Assembly: GCA_947495165.1 (NCBI GenBank)
Contig: CANLXM010000001.1
Span: 124,001 to 188,000 of the forward strand
Reading direction: 5' to 3'
Source: an uncultured Cellulomonadaceae bacterium
GTDB lineage: Bacteria > Actinomycetota > Actinomycetes > Actinomycetales > Cellulomonadaceae
DNA: 64,000 nt
Part shown: positions 46,322 through 55,738 of the stretch, piece by piece
Layout of the letters: every line of letters starts with the position of its first letter
Position numbering within the stretch: the first letter of the stretch is position 1
Notes under the pieces: model-generated
What the model saw: the letters and a program-made list of their open reading frames with translations, nothing else
Databases searched by the model: none
What the model was told of the DNA's origin: nothing
Translations under genes and position numbers: made by a program

Positions 46322-46723
46322 GTGAAGACCACGGAGATGCTCGAGACCTACCCCGCAACCATCAACCTCGACCGACAGTTGCTGGCCCGCGTCATCGAGA
46401 CCCTCGTCGCCTGCTCGCAGGCGTGCACCGCGTGCGCGGACGCGTGCCTGAGCGAGGAGATGGTCGCGGACCTGCGCAAGTGCATCCGGTCCAACCTCGA
46501 CTGCGCCGACAGCTGCGCGGCCACGGCGCGGATCCTGTCCCGCCCCACCAGTTACGACACCAACATCACCCGGGCCCACCTCGAGGCCTGCATCGCCGCC
46601 TGCCGGGCGTGTGGTGATGAGTGCGAGCAGCACGCGGGCATGCACGAGCACTGCCGCGTCTGCGCCGAGGCATGCCGGGACTGCGAGGCCGCCTGCGCCG
46701 AGCTCCTCGCGGCCATCCGCTGA
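46322..46723 (+). CDS. Cysteine-rich four-helix-bundle copper-binding protein (Csp/DUF326-like)
   Basis: A 133-residue cytoplasmic protein from GTG 46322 behind GAGGAGGAACGAC. Sixteen cysteines line four predicted helices in CxxC and CxxxC spacing (CSQACTACADAC, CIAACRACGDEC, CRVCAEACRDC), the pattern of copper-storage proteins that hold many Cu(I) ions in a thiolate core. No signal peptide is seen, so this would be a cytosolic store like Csp3. It lies under the third tandem repeat, linking copper storage to the two-component system. Confidence 0.9.
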   Translation: MKTTEMLETYPATINLDRQLLARVIETLVACSQACTACADACLSEEMVADLRKCIRSNLDCADSCAATARILSRPTSYDTNITRAHLEACIAACRACGDECEQHAGMHEHCRVCAEACRDCEAACAELLAAIR

Positions 46724-46819
46724 GCGTGGTCGCGCGGTGCCGACGGGCAGCGCGCCCGCAGCACCGCGTGAGCCCGCCCGGCACCCCAGCACGTAGCAGC
46801 AAGACGAGGAGGCGCAGCG

Positions 46820-47461
46820 ATGTCTATGCACAGCGAGCACGATGGCGAGTCGAAGAAGGAAGACAACGACGGTGACGACGCCAGCCGCCGGGGTGAGCAC
46901 CACAGCGGTGGGCAAAGCCATCAGATGAAGGGCATGTACCTGCGGTTCGCCGCCATGATCCTCACCGCCATGGTGGTCATGTACTTCGTGATGTTCGTCG
47001 GCTCGTGGGAGCTCGACCACGTCCGGTTCAGCCAGAGCCGCGTCTTCATGGCGGTCACCATGGGCGGCACCATGGGCCTGATCATGCTTGCCTGGATGCT
47101 GAACATGTACAAGAACGCCAAGGCGAACATCGCGGTCGTCGCCGTCAGCGTGCTGCTCCTCGTCGGCGGCGTCGTGCTCGACCGCAGTCAAGCCACGGTC
47201 GGCGACACCGCGTTCATGCGCGCGATGATCCCCCACCACTCCCTGGCGATCACCCGCTCGGAGCGGGCGCAGATCGACGACGTCCGGGTGTGCAGGCTCG
47301 CCGTCGAGATCATCGAAGCCCAGCAGCGGGAGATTGCCGAGATGGACTGGCTCATCGAGGACATCGAGCGCAACGGCATCGCGACGACGGCGGCCGAGGC
47401 GGAGGCACGCCCCATACCGGGCGTCGAGGGCACCGCGCTCCGCTCGTGCCCGGCCCCCTGA
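46820..47461 (+). CDS. DUF305 membrane protein
   Basis: A 213-residue protein from ATG 46820 behind GAGGAGG. A charged, His-rich N-terminus (residues 1-36) is followed by three hydrophobic helices (about 40-60, 70-92 and 100-118). A C-terminal DUF305 half has MIPHHSLAITRSERAQI and a helical EIIEAQQREIAEMDWLI. Unlike the lipoprotein at 45139 it is anchored by helices and has only one HH-type half. Both likely handle copper at the membrane. It is 97 bases after the Cys-rich copper protein gene and may share its transcript. Confidence 0.87.
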   Translation: MSMHSEHDGESKKEDNDGDDASRRGEHHSGGQSHQMKGMYLRFAAMILTAMVVMYFVMFVGSWELDHVRFSQSRVFMAVTMGGTMGLIMLAWMLNMYKNAKANIAVVAVSVLLLVGGVVLDRSQATVGDTAFMRAMIPHHSLAITRSERAQIDDVRVCRLAVEIIEAQQREIAEMDWLIEDIERNGIATTAAEAEARPIPGVEGTALRSCPAP

Positions 47462-47523
47462 TCTGACCCATCCGTCGTCGAGCGGTGCGACGACCGGAAT
47501 ACCCGCCGCGCGTGCGCAGTTCC

Positions 47524-47550
47524 TCAATATACCCCCGGGGGGTATATTGA
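47524..47550. promoter_or_regulatory. CsoR-type copper operator before copB
   Basis: TCAATATACCCCC (47524-47536) faces its exact complement (47538-47550) around one base, giving ATACCCCC...GGGGGTAT at the core. This is the shape of CsoR operators, which release the repressor on Cu(I) binding. It lies 30 bases before the ATPase start and overlaps a possible -10 element. No csoR gene is in the window. Confidence 0.75.
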
Positions 47551-47579
47551 ATGCGAAGCACGGGTCGAGGAGAAGAGCC

Positions 47580-49859
47580 ATGAGCGACGCGCACCAGAGC
47601 CACGACATGCACGGCGGCCGTCACAACCGTGCCGGCCATCGGGATGATCGGACGGCCGGCGAGACGGATCTGCGCGCTCAAGACCGCCACGGCGGGCACG
47701 ACGCCGGCCAGATGAAGCACGAGAGTCACCACATGCCTGCGCACGTGGATGGGCACGATGCCGAACACCGGCGCTCCGCCGGTGACCACGGCGGGCACAC
47801 GGGCACGGACGGCGGGCACGGTGCGCACGGCGGAAATCACGGTGACCACGTGGCGCTGTTCCGGCGCCTGTTCTGGATCAATTTCGCGCTGGCCGCGCCG
47901 ACGGTCCTGCTCAGCGGGATGTTCGCCGACCTGCTCGGGTACAGCCTCCCTGACGTCGCGGGGCTCGCCTGGGTCGCGCCGGTCCTCGGCACGGCCATCT
48001 ACCTGTGGGGTGGACGGCCCTTCCTCACCGGAGCGTTTGCCGAGCTCCGGGCTCGCAAGCCCGGGATGATGCTGCTCATCGGCATGGCGATCACCGTCGC
48101 GTTCGTCGCCTCCTGGGGGGCGACCCTAGGGGTGCTCTCCCACGAGCTGGACTTCTGGTGGGAGCTCGCCCTCCTTGTCGTGATCATGCTGCTCGGCCAC
48201 TGGCTCGAGATGCGGTCCCTGGCGCAGACCTCCTCGGCTCTGGAGTCCCTGGCGGCGCTGCTGCCCGACGAGGCGGAGAAGGTCGACGGTGACTCGGTCG
48301 TGACGGTCCCGCCGTCCTCACTGGTCCTGGGGGACGTCGTCATCGTCCGCCCGGGTGGCCGTGTCCCGGCCGACGGCCAGGTCGTCGACGGCGCCGCCGA
48401 CGTCGACGAGTCGATGATCACGGGCGAGTCGCGGCCGGTGCGCCGGACCGTCGGCGACCAAGTCGTCGCGGGGACCGTCTCGACCGACAGTGCCCTGAGG
48501 GTGAGGGTCGACGCCGTCGGTGACTCCACCGTGCTGGCCGGGATCCAGCGCCTGGTCGCGCAGGCGCAGTCGTCCACGACGCGTGCGCAGCTGCTGGCCG
48601 ACCGCGCCGCCGGATGGCTGTTCTGGTTCGCCCTGGTCGCCGCCATCATCACCGTCGCGATCTGGAGCGCCGTCGGCACACCGGACTTCGCGATCATCCG
48701 CGCCATCACGGTCCTCGTCATCGCCTGCCCGCACGCCCTCGGGCTCGCCATCCCGCTGGTGGTGTCGATCTCCACCGAGCGCGCTGCCCGCGGCGGCGTG
48801 CTGATCAAGGACCGCGCCGCACTCGAGCGGATGCGCGTGGTCGACACCGTCCTGTTCGACAAGACCGGGACGCTCACCAAGGGCGAGCCCGCCCTGCACG
48901 ACATCGCCACCACCGGGATCGGTGACGAAGAGCTCCTCGCGCTCGCCGCCGCCGCGGAGGCCGACAGCGAGCACCCCCTCGCGCGTGCGATCACCGCCGC
49001 TGCACACCACCGGGGGCTCAGCGTTCCCCGCGCCGAGGACTTTCGGGCCTCCACGGCGGTCGGCGTCTCCGCCACCGTGGAGGGACGCCGCGTCGCCGTC
49101 GGCGGGCCGAACCTCCTGACGGAGCACGGGCGCGCTCCCCTACCGGCGACCCAGCCCTGGTCCGATCGCGGGCAGATCGTGCTGCACGTGGTGGTCGACG
49201 GCCAGGTGGCCGGAGCGCTCGGGCTCGCCGACGAGGTACGTCAGGAGTCTCGCGAGGCGGTCGACGCCCTCCACGCACTCGGCATCCGCGTCGTGATGAT
49301 CACCGGCGACGCCGAGCCGGTCGCCAGGGCCGTGGGTGCCGAGCTCGGCATCGATCAGGTGTTCGCGGGCGTCCGCCCCGAGGACAAGAGCAGCAAGGTC
49401 GCCTCCCTGCAGGGTGCCGGGCAGACCGTGGCGATGGTCGGCGACGGCGTGAACGACGCCCCCGCCCTCGCTCAGGCCGACGTCGGCGTCGCGATCGGCG
49501 CGGGCACCGACGTGGCCATCGCCTCGGCCGGGGTCATTTTGGCCTCGGACGATCCTCGCTCTGTCCTGTCCGTCATCCAGCTGTCCCGTGAGGGCTACCG
49601 GAAGATGACGCAGAACCTGTGGTGGGCCGCCGGCTACAACATCGCCGCGGTGCCCCTCGCCGCCGGTGTTCTCGCGCCGGTGGGGTTCGTCCTGCCGATG
49701 GAGATCGGCGCGATCCTGATGTCCGTGTCCACGGTCGTCGTCGCCGCCAACGCCCAGCTCCTACGACGTCTCGACCTGAGCCCGGAGGCTTCGACAGCCG
49801 CAGCTCACGAGGCCAAGCGTGTCGGGCCGCCGTCCCGGACGGCGGTACCGGCTGCCTGA
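47580..49859 (+). CDS. copB: CopB-type copper-exporting P1B ATPase
   Basis: A 759-residue P-type ATPase from ATG 47580 behind GAGGAGAAG. The first ~90 residues are a His/Asp/Gly-rich metal-binding tail (many HGG, HDM and HGDH units) with no CxxC heavy-metal domain. Eight membrane helices follow. The intramembrane motif is CPH (ACPHALGLA), the mark of CopB/P1B-3 ATPases, rather than the CPC of CopA. The phosphorylation motif DKTGTLTKG, the SEHPLA histidine motif and GDGVNDAPAL are intact. It is the last gene of the metal island. Confidence 0.95.
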   Translation: MSDAHQSHDMHGGRHNRAGHRDDRTAGETDLRAQDRHGGHDAGQMKHESHHMPAHVDGHDAEHRRSAGDHGGHTGTDGGHGAHGGNHGDHVALFRRLFWINFALAAPTVLLSGMFADLLGYSLPDVAGLAWVAPVLGTAIYLWGGRPFLTGAFAELRARKPGMMLLIGMAITVAFVASWGATLGVLSHELDFWWELALLVVIMLLGHWLEMRSLAQTSSALESLAALLPDEAEKVDGDSVVTVPPSSLVLGDVVIVRPGGRVPADGQVVDGAADVDESMITGESRPVRRTVGDQVVAGTVSTDSALRVRVDAVGDSTVLAGIQRLVAQAQSSTTRAQLLADRAAGWLFWFALVAAIITVAIWSAVGTPDFAIIRAITVLVIACPHALGLAIPLVVSISTERAARGGVLIKDRAALERMRVVDTVLFDKTGTLTKGEPALHDIATTGIGDEELLALAAAAEADSEHPLARAITAAAHHRGLSVPRAEDFRASTAVGVSATVEGRRVAVGGPNLLTEHGRAPLPATQPWSDRGQIVLHVVVDGQVAGALGLADEVRQESREAVDALHALGIRVVMITGDAEPVARAVGAELGIDQVFAGVRPEDKSSKVASLQGAGQTVAMVGDGVNDAPALAQADVGVAIGAGTDVAIASAGVILASDDPRSVLSVIQLSREGYRKMTQNLWWAAGYNIAAVPLAAGVLAPVGFVLPMEIGAILMSVSTVVVAANAQLLRRLDLSPEASTAAAHEAKRVGPPSRTAVPAA

Positions 49860-49930
49860 GCAGACGCCGGTCATGCGCACCGCGTGACCCACCGCACACG
49901 CGGGGGTTAGGCTGGCCCTGCTGCTCGAAC

Positions 49931-50151
49931 CGCGGCGGGAGAGCCCCGCTGGTAGATCGGACGGGGCGCCGACGGAGCAAACCCTCCCCGGGAAACTCTC
50001 AGGCCCACATACCGCCGCGGCGAGGCAACTCTGAACAGCAGGGACGACGTCGGGCATCGCCTGGCGGAGGACCTCACCGAAGGGGCAACCCGGCCTAGGC
50101 GCCCGGGGAAAACTCTCAGGTCGACCTCCGGGTCCGAGGACAGAGCGGGGA
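49931..50151 (+). promoter_or_regulatory. Tandem glycine riboswitch
   Basis: Two aptamers in series. The first (about 49931-50034) has the conserved GCGGGAGAG opening and GGGAAACTCTCAGG core. The second (about 50055-50151) has TGGCGGAGGACC and GGGAAAACTCTCAGG. A short linker joins them and the gcvP start follows 64 bases on. In this context glycine binding switches on the cleavage system. No distinct terminator stem is obvious after the second aptamer, so control may be translational or by an unseen alternative fold. Confidence 0.92.
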
Positions 50152-50214
50152 GGGCGCGGTGCCGGCGAGGCCGGGATCGCCAGCCCGACGACGCCTCGCC
50201 CCCTGGAGCCTGCC

Positions 50215-53109
50215 GTGATCCTGCCCCCGTTCGTCCGCCGGCACATCGGATCGCTCGCCACGCCCGGTGCTGACGCGGCTGGAGCCACGATGCTCGCCGC
50301 GCTCGGCCTGGACTCGCTCGACGCGCTCGTCGACGCGGCCGTGCCGGCGTCGATCCGCCTGGACCGCGCCCTCGACCTGCCCGCGGGGCGCACCGAGGAG
50401 GAGGTCACCGCGACGCTGCGGGAGATCGCAGGCATGAACACGGTCCGCACGGAGATGATCGGGCTCGGCTACCACCCGACGGTGACGCCCGCGGTGATCC
50501 GGCGCAACGTGCTCGAGAGCCCCGCCTGGTACACCGCGTACACGCCCTACCAGGCGGAGATCTCCCAGGGCCGCCTCGAGGCGCTGCTGAACTTCCAGAC
50601 GGTCGTCTCCGACCTCACGGGCCTGCCCGTGGCGGGTGCCTCCCTGCTCGACGAGGCCACCGCGGTCGCCGAGGCGATCCTGCTCATGCGCCGCGCGGTC
50701 AAGGGCCGGGCCGACGGCGTCGTGGTGGTCGACGCGGACTGCCTGCCGCAGTCGATCGCCGTCGCGCGCGGCCGGGCCGAGGCGCTCGGGCTGCCGCTCG
50801 TCGTGGCCGACCTCACGGGCGAGGCCGGGCTGGACGCGGTCGAGGGCGACGTCGTCGGCGTCGTGCTGCAGGCGCCCGGCGCGTCGGGCGCGGTGCGAGA
50901 CCTCGCGCCGCTGATCGCCCAGGCCAAGGCGCGCGACGCCCTCGTCACGGTCGCCGCGGACCTGCTTTCGCTCACGCTCCTGACGCCGCCCGGCGAGCAG
51001 GGCGCGGACCTCGCGGTCGGCTCGGCCCAGCGGTTCGGGGTGCCCCTGTTCTACGGCGGCCCGCACGCCGGCTACATCGCGGTCCGCTCCGGGCTCGAGC
51101 GGACGCTGCCCGGGCGCCTGGTCGGGGTGAGCGTCGACGCCGACGGCGCGACCGCCTACCGCCTCGCCCTGCAGACGCGCGAGCAGCACATCCGCCGCGA
51201 GAAGGCCACGAGCAACATCTGCACCGCGCAGGCCCTCCTCGCGATCGTCGCGTCCATGTACGCGGTCTACCACGGTCCCGACGGCCTGCGGGAGATCGCC
51301 GAGCGCGTGCACTCACGCGCCGTGGCGCTTGCGGACGGCCTGCGCGCGGGCGGCGTCGAGGTCGTGCACGCGGCGTTCTTCGACACCGTCCTCGCCCGCG
51401 TCCCGGGCCGGGCCGAGGCGATCGTCGCCGCGGCCGCCGAGCGCGGGATCAACGTTCATCGCCGCGACGCCGACCACGTCCAGGTCGCGTGCGACGAGAC
51501 GACGACGCCCGCGACGGTCGCCCTCGTCCTCGAGGCGTTCGGGGCTGGGGTAGGCGAGACGGCCGCTTCGAGCGAGCCGACGACGTCGGCCCTCCCCGAG
51601 GCCCTGCGCCGCACCACCGAGTACCTCACCCACCCGGTGTTCCACACGCACCGCTCGGAGACCGCGATGCTGCGCTACCTGCGGGCGCTGAGCGACAAGG
51701 ACCTCGCGCTCGACCGCACGATGATCCCGCTGGGCTCGTGCACCATGAAGCTCAACGCGACCACGCAGATGGAGCCCATGAGCTGGTCCGCGTTCGCGGA
51801 CATCCACCCGTTCGCGCCGCGCGAGCAGGCCGCCGGGTACACGCGGCTGATCGGCGAGCTCGAGGGCTGGCTCGCGGAGATCACCGGGTACGCGGCCGTG
51901 AGCGTGCAGCCGAACGCCGGCTCGCAGGGCGAGTACGCGGGGCTGCTCGCGATCCGCGAGTACCACCGTGCGAACTGTGGGAGCGAGCGCGACATCTGCC
52001 TCATCCCCGCCTCGGCCCACGGCACCAACGCGGCGTCGGCGGCTCTCGTGGGCCTGCGCGTCGTGGTCGTGGCGACGGCCGACGACGGCGCGATCGACCT
52101 CGACGACCTGCGCGCCAAGCTCGCGGAGCACGGCGAGCGGGTCGCGGCGATCATGATCACCTACCCCTCGACGCACGGGGTCTACGAGGACACGGTTCGC
52201 GAGGTCTGCTCGCTCGTGCACGCGGCGGGCGGCCAGGTGTACGTCGACGGCGCGAACCTCAACGCGCTCGTCGGGCTCGCGCAGCCCGGGGAGTTCGGCG
52301 GCGACGTCTCGCACCTGAACCTGCACAAGACGTTCTGCATCCCGCACGGCGGCGGCGGCCCCGGCGTCGGGCCGGTCGCGGTGGCCGAGCACCTGGTGCC
52401 GTACCTGCCGGGCGACCCCTCGCCGTCGGGCACCTGGGCGACGGACTCGCCCACGGGCACGGCGCCCGTGAGCGGCGCGCCGTACGGCTCGGCCGGCATC
52501 CTGATGATCCCGTGGGCGTACATCGCGCTGATGGGCCCGGACGGGCTGACGGCGGCGACGGCGTCGGCGGTGCTGACCGCGAACTACGTCGCGCGGCGCC
52601 TCGCGGACCACTACCCGATCCTCTACACCGGCCCTGGTGGGCTTGTGGCGCACGAATGCATCCTCGACATCCGGCCGCTGACCGCGGAGACCGGGGTGAC
52701 GGCCGAAGACGTCGCGAAGCGGCTCATGGACTACGGCTTCCACGCGCCGACGCTCGCGTTCCCCGTGCCGGGCACGCTCATGGTGGAGCCGACCGAGAGC
52801 GAGGACCTCGCCGAGCTCGATCGGTTCGTCGAGGCGATGATCGCGATCCGCCGCGAGATCCAGGACGTCGCCGACGGCCGCTGGTCTGCCGCCGAGTCCC
52901 CGCTGCGCGGCGCCCCGCACACCGCGGCCAGCCTGATCGCCGACGAGTGGACGCACGCCTACTCTCGGGAGGAGGCGGGCTACCCGCTGCCGTCGTTGCG
53001 GCGCGGCAAGTACTTCCCGCCCGTGCGCCGGATCGACGGCGCGCACGGTGACCGCAACCTCGTGTGCTCCTGCCCGCCGATCGAGGCCTACGCCGAAGGT
53101 GCCCTGTGA
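50215..53109 (+). CDS. gcvP: Glycine dehydrogenase (decarboxylating), P protein
   Basis: A 964-residue fused P protein (alpha and beta halves) that decarboxylates glycine and loads the aminomethyl group on GcvH. GTG 50215 gives [13 protein letters not shown], the usual N-terminus, behind GGAG. The PLP lysine lies in [18 protein letters not shown]. Other landmarks are [16 protein letters not shown] with the [15 protein letters not shown] block, and [14 protein letters not shown] in the second half. The gene follows the glycine riboswitch and its stop overlaps gcvT. Confidence 0.97.
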   Translation: MILPPFVRRHIGSLATPGADAAGATMLAALGLDSLDALVDAAVPASIRLDRALDLPAGRTEEEVTATLREIAGMNTVRTEMIGLGYHPTVTPAVIRRNVLESPAWYTAYTPYQAEISQGRLEALLNFQTVVSDLTGLPVAGASLLDEATAVAEAILLMRRAVKGRADGVVVVDADCLPQSIAVARGRAEALGLPLVVADLTGEAGLDAVEGDVVGVVLQAPGASGAVRDLAPLIAQAKARDALVTVAADLLSLTLLTPPGEQGADLAVGSAQRFGVPLFYGGPHAGYIAVRSGLERTLPGRLVGVSVDADGATAYRLALQTREQHIRREKATSNICTAQALLAIVASMYAVYHGPDGLREIAERVHSRAVALADGLRAGGVEVVHAAFFDTVLARVPGRAEAIVAAAAERGINVHRRDADHVQVACDETTTPATVALVLEAFGAGVGETAASSEPTTSALPEALRRTTEYLTHPVFHTHRSETAMLRYLRALSDKDLALDRTMIPLGSCTMKLNATTQMEPMSWSAFADIHPFAPREQAAGYTRLIGELEGWLAEITGYAAVSVQPNAGSQGEYAGLLAIREYHRANCGSERDICLIPASAHGTNAASAALVGLRVVVVATADDGAIDLDDLRAKLAEHGERVAAIMITYPSTHGVYEDTVREVCSLVHAAGGQVYVDGANLNALVGLAQPGEFGGDVSHLNLHKTFCIPHGGGGPGVGPVAVAEHLVPYLPGDPSPSGTWATDSPTGTAPVSGAPYGSAGILMIPWAYIALMGPDGLTAATASAVLTANYVARRLADHYPILYTGPGGLVAHECILDIRPLTAETGVTAEDVAKRLMDYGFHAPTLAFPVPGTLMVEPTESEDLAELDRFVEAMIAIRREIQDVADGRWSAAESPLRGAPHTAASLIADEWTHAYSREEAGYPLPSLRRGKYFPPVRRIDGAHGDRNLVCSCPPIEAYAEGAL

Positions 53110-54329
53110 TGACTGCTGCTGAGAACCCCGTCGCTGAGGCTGCCGACCGGCACTCCCCGCTGCACGACGAGCACGTGGCGCTCGGCGCCGCGATGACGAG
53201 CTTCGGCGGGTGGCTGATGCCGTTGCGCTACGACTCCGACCTCGCCGAGCACCACGCGGTGCGCAAGGCCGCCGGGCTGTTCGACCTGTCGCACATGGGC
53301 GAGATCGACGTCGTCGGGCCCCAGGCCGCTGCCGCGCTCGACCACGCGCTGATCGGGAACCTCAGCGCCGTGGGCGTCGGCCGGGCGCGATACACGATGA
53401 TCGTGGCCGACGACGGCACGGTGATCGACGACCTCGTCGTCTACCGCCTCGAGCCCGAGCGCTTCATGGTGGTGGCGAACGCGTCGAACGCCCCCGTGGT
53501 GCTGGGCGAGCTGCAGGAGCGGACGGCGGGCTTCGCGGCGAGTGTCGTGGACCGCACGGCCCTCGCGCTGATCGCCGTGCAGGGCCCGCGCGCGGAGGAG
53601 ATCCTGGTGGGGCTCGTCGCTGCGGACGCCGCCGACGACGTCCGGGGCGTGCGCTATTACGCGGCGGTTCCCGTGACGGTCGCCGGGGTCGAGACGCTGC
53701 TCGCGCGCACCGGGTACACGGGCGAGGACGGCTTCGAGCTGTTCGTCGAGCCCGAGCACGCCGTCGCGCTGTGGCGCGCGCTGCTCGAGGCCGGGACGCC
53801 CCTGGGGCTCGTGCCGGCCGGGCTGGCGTCGCGGGACTCGCTGCGCCTCGAGGCCGGCATGCCCCTGTACGGGCACGAGCTCAGCCGCGACGTCACGCCG
53901 TACGACGCGGGTCTGGGCCGCACCGTGAAGCTCGACAAGGTCGGGCCCGACGGCGCGCCGCTCGACTTCGTGGGCCGCGCCGCCCTGGAGTACCGCGCCT
54001 CGCGCGACGCCCGCGCGGAGCTCGACGGCGACGCCCCCGCGCGCGTGCTCGTCGGCCTGCAGGGCCTGGGGCGCCGTCCCGCCCGGGCCGGGTACGCCGT
54101 CGTCGTCCCCGGTGTCCCTGCCTCAGGTGAGGAGGGAGCCGACGGCGAGCCCACCGTCGTCGGGCGCGTCACGTCCGGGGCGCCCTCGCCCACGCTCGGT
54201 CACCCGATCGCGCTCGCGTACGTCGACGCCGCGCACGCCGAGCCCGGGACCGAGCTCGGGGTGGACGTCCGCGGCCGCACCGAGCCCGTGCGCGTCGTGC
54301 CCCTGCCGTTCTACCGCCGCGCGAACTAG
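53109..54329 (+). CDS. gcvT: Aminomethyltransferase, T protein
   Basis: A 406-residue T protein transferring the methylene unit from GcvH to tetrahydrofolate and releasing ammonia. ATG 53109 shares a base with the gcvP stop. Landmarks are MTSFGGWLMPLRY, GLFDLSHMGEIDV, RTGYTGEDGFELF and GLASRDSLRLEAGMPLYGHEL. A Gly/Glu-rich insertion near residues 336-346 interrupts the C-terminal barrel domain. It is the second gene of the operon. Confidence 0.96.
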   Translation: MTAAENPVAEAADRHSPLHDEHVALGAAMTSFGGWLMPLRYDSDLAEHHAVRKAAGLFDLSHMGEIDVVGPQAAAALDHALIGNLSAVGVGRARYTMIVADDGTVIDDLVVYRLEPERFMVVANASNAPVVLGELQERTAGFAASVVDRTALALIAVQGPRAEEILVGLVAADAADDVRGVRYYAAVPVTVAGVETLLARTGYTGEDGFELFVEPEHAVALWRALLEAGTPLGLVPAGLASRDSLRLEAGMPLYGHELSRDVTPYDAGLGRTVKLDKVGPDGAPLDFVGRAALEYRASRDARAELDGDAPARVLVGLQGLGRRPARAGYAVVVPGVPASGEEGADGEPTVVGRVTSGAPSPTLGHPIALAYVDAAHAEPGTELGVDVRGRTEPVRVVPLPFYRRAN

Positions 54330-54378
54330 CCTGAGCCGCAGCACGTCCGCACCATCCCCACCGCCTGAGGAGCGCACC

Positions 54379-54759
54379 ATGGCCACCCTGCCCGAGGACC
54401 TGCAGTACACCGCCGAGCACGAGTGGATCGACTCCGGGTCGCCCGCGACCGTCGGCATCACGTCCGTGGCCGCTGAGGCGCTCGGCGACATCGTGTTCGT
54501 CGAGCTGCCCGAGGTCGGCGCGAGCCTGACCGCCGGCGCGGTGTTCGGCGAGGTCGAGTCCGTGAAGTCGGTGTCCGAGCTGTTCTCGCCCGTCACTGGC
54601 ACGGTCGTCGAGGTCAACGCCGCGCTCGCGGACGCCCCCGAGACCATCAACTCGGACCCGTTCGGAGAGGGCTGGCTGGTGCGCGTGGAGATCGACACCC
54701 TCGGTCCCGTGCTGACCGCCGAGGAGTACGCCGCGCTGACCGGCGGGCCGGGCGCCTGA
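54379..54759 (+). CDS. gcvH: Glycine cleavage system H protein
   Basis: A 126-residue lipoyl carrier from ATG 54379 behind TGAGGAG. The lipoylated Lys lies in [12 protein letters not shown], the YTAEHEWI start is typical, and the end [13 protein letters not shown] matches. It shuttles the aminomethyl group between GcvP, GcvT and the L protein. The L protein (dihydrolipoamide dehydrogenase) is not in the operon, as usual. Length matches the family. Confidence 0.97.
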   Translation: MATLPEDLQYTAEHEWIDSGSPATVGITSVAAEALGDIVFVELPEVGASLTAGAVFGEVESVKSVSELFSPVTGTVVEVNAALADAPETINSDPFGEGWLVRVEIDTLGPVLTAEEYAALTGGPGA

Positions 54760-54772
54760 CACACCTGGCATC

Positions 54773-55201
54773 ATGACGGCCATGGGACGCAAGCTCGTGG
54801 TCGCCGCCGCGCTGGTGGACGACCTCGGCGCGCCCACGGCGCTGCTGGCGGCGCGGCGCTCGCGTCCGGAGGCGATCGCCGGGTTCTGGGAGTTCCCCGG
54901 CGGCAAGGTCGACCCGGGCGAGACCCCGGTCGAGGCGCTGCACCGCGAGCTGGACGAGGAGCTGGGCGTCACCGTGGAGCTCGGGGACGAGGTCGTGGGG
55001 CCCGACGACGGTGCCTGGATCATCACCGACCGTCACGTCATGCGGCTGTGGCTGGCGCGGGTGACGGCCGGGGAGCCTGAGCCGCTGGTCGAGCACGACG
55101 AGCTGCGGTGGCTATCTCACGGGGAGTTGATGGACGTGCCGTGGCTGACAGGGGACGTGCGGATCGTGGAGTACCTGCGGGCGGGCGTGCTGGCGGACTG
55201 A
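54773..55201 (+). CDS. Nudix hydrolase, MutT-like (deoxy)nucleoside triphosphate pyrophosphohydrolase
   Basis: A 142-residue Nudix protein from ATG 54773; ATG 54782 is an alternative with no better ribosome site. The Nudix box is complete, [23 protein letters not shown]. The preceding GFWEFPGG is the MutT-type pattern seen in 8-oxo-dGTP and CTP pyrophosphohydrolases. It sanitises damaged or unusual nucleotides. It sits 13 bases after gcvH and may be read on the same transcript, without a clear metabolic link. It marks the last normal-composition gene before the defence locus. Confidence 0.9.
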   Translation: MTAMGRKLVVAAALVDDLGAPTALLAARRSRPEAIAGFWEFPGGKVDPGETPVEALHRELDEELGVTVELGDEVVGPDDGAWIITDRHVMRLWLARVTAGEPEPLVEHDELRWLSHGELMDVPWLTGDVRIVEYLRAGVLAD

Positions 55202-55738
55202 GGTCGAGTTCCGTCGAGCCCGGCGGATGTTCCCCCTTGAGCTGCCCCATGTGCAGCGCCCATAGGATCGCGCGCGTCAGCAGCCGGTCTCATCGCACGC
55301 GACAGCCGAGCATGCGCGTTCACGATGGCCACCGGCATCCCTATTCACTTCTGCGACCCGCAGTCCGCAACTTCGATACGCTGCTCGACGGAATTGTGCG
55401 TCCCACCTAGGCCGAAGCCGACCTGCTCACTTCGTTGCCGCAGGGCGTCGGCATCTGGCACATCGGCGGGTTGACCACGTTGTGGTGCGGTCGGAACGCC
55501 TACGCGCTGGTCACCACGAGGGTGGGGCGCGAAGGCGACCTTGGCTCCGCGAGCTCGCCAACCCACCCATTTCACCCGTGTAGCGGAATGAGACGTGGAG
55601 CACGATGGGTAGTATCCGAGTGAGGTCAGTGGGAGATGCGCTGACTCGACAGACGGGCTCGAGCCTGAGCAGGTACTGAGCGTCCCGGTCCTGCAGGGCG
55701 TCCTGGGTCGGTCGTTACGGATCAAGGAGCACTCGGTT
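55202..55738. other. 537-base gap before the defence locus
   Basis: No confident gene is seen. Short ORFs on both strands lack ribosome sites and known motifs. The sequence is less GC-rich than the core and contains runs such as TTCACTTCTGCGACC that look unlike local coding DNA. It is the transition between chromosomal genes and the defence genes and may be decayed integration-site sequence. No tRNA, integrase or direct repeat is visible. Confidence 0.5.

Noticed and set aside
47334..49859. copB start upstream of 47580
   Set aside because: The upstream part would run through the CsoR-type operator and overlap the preceding gene; ATG 47580 has a good ribosome site.
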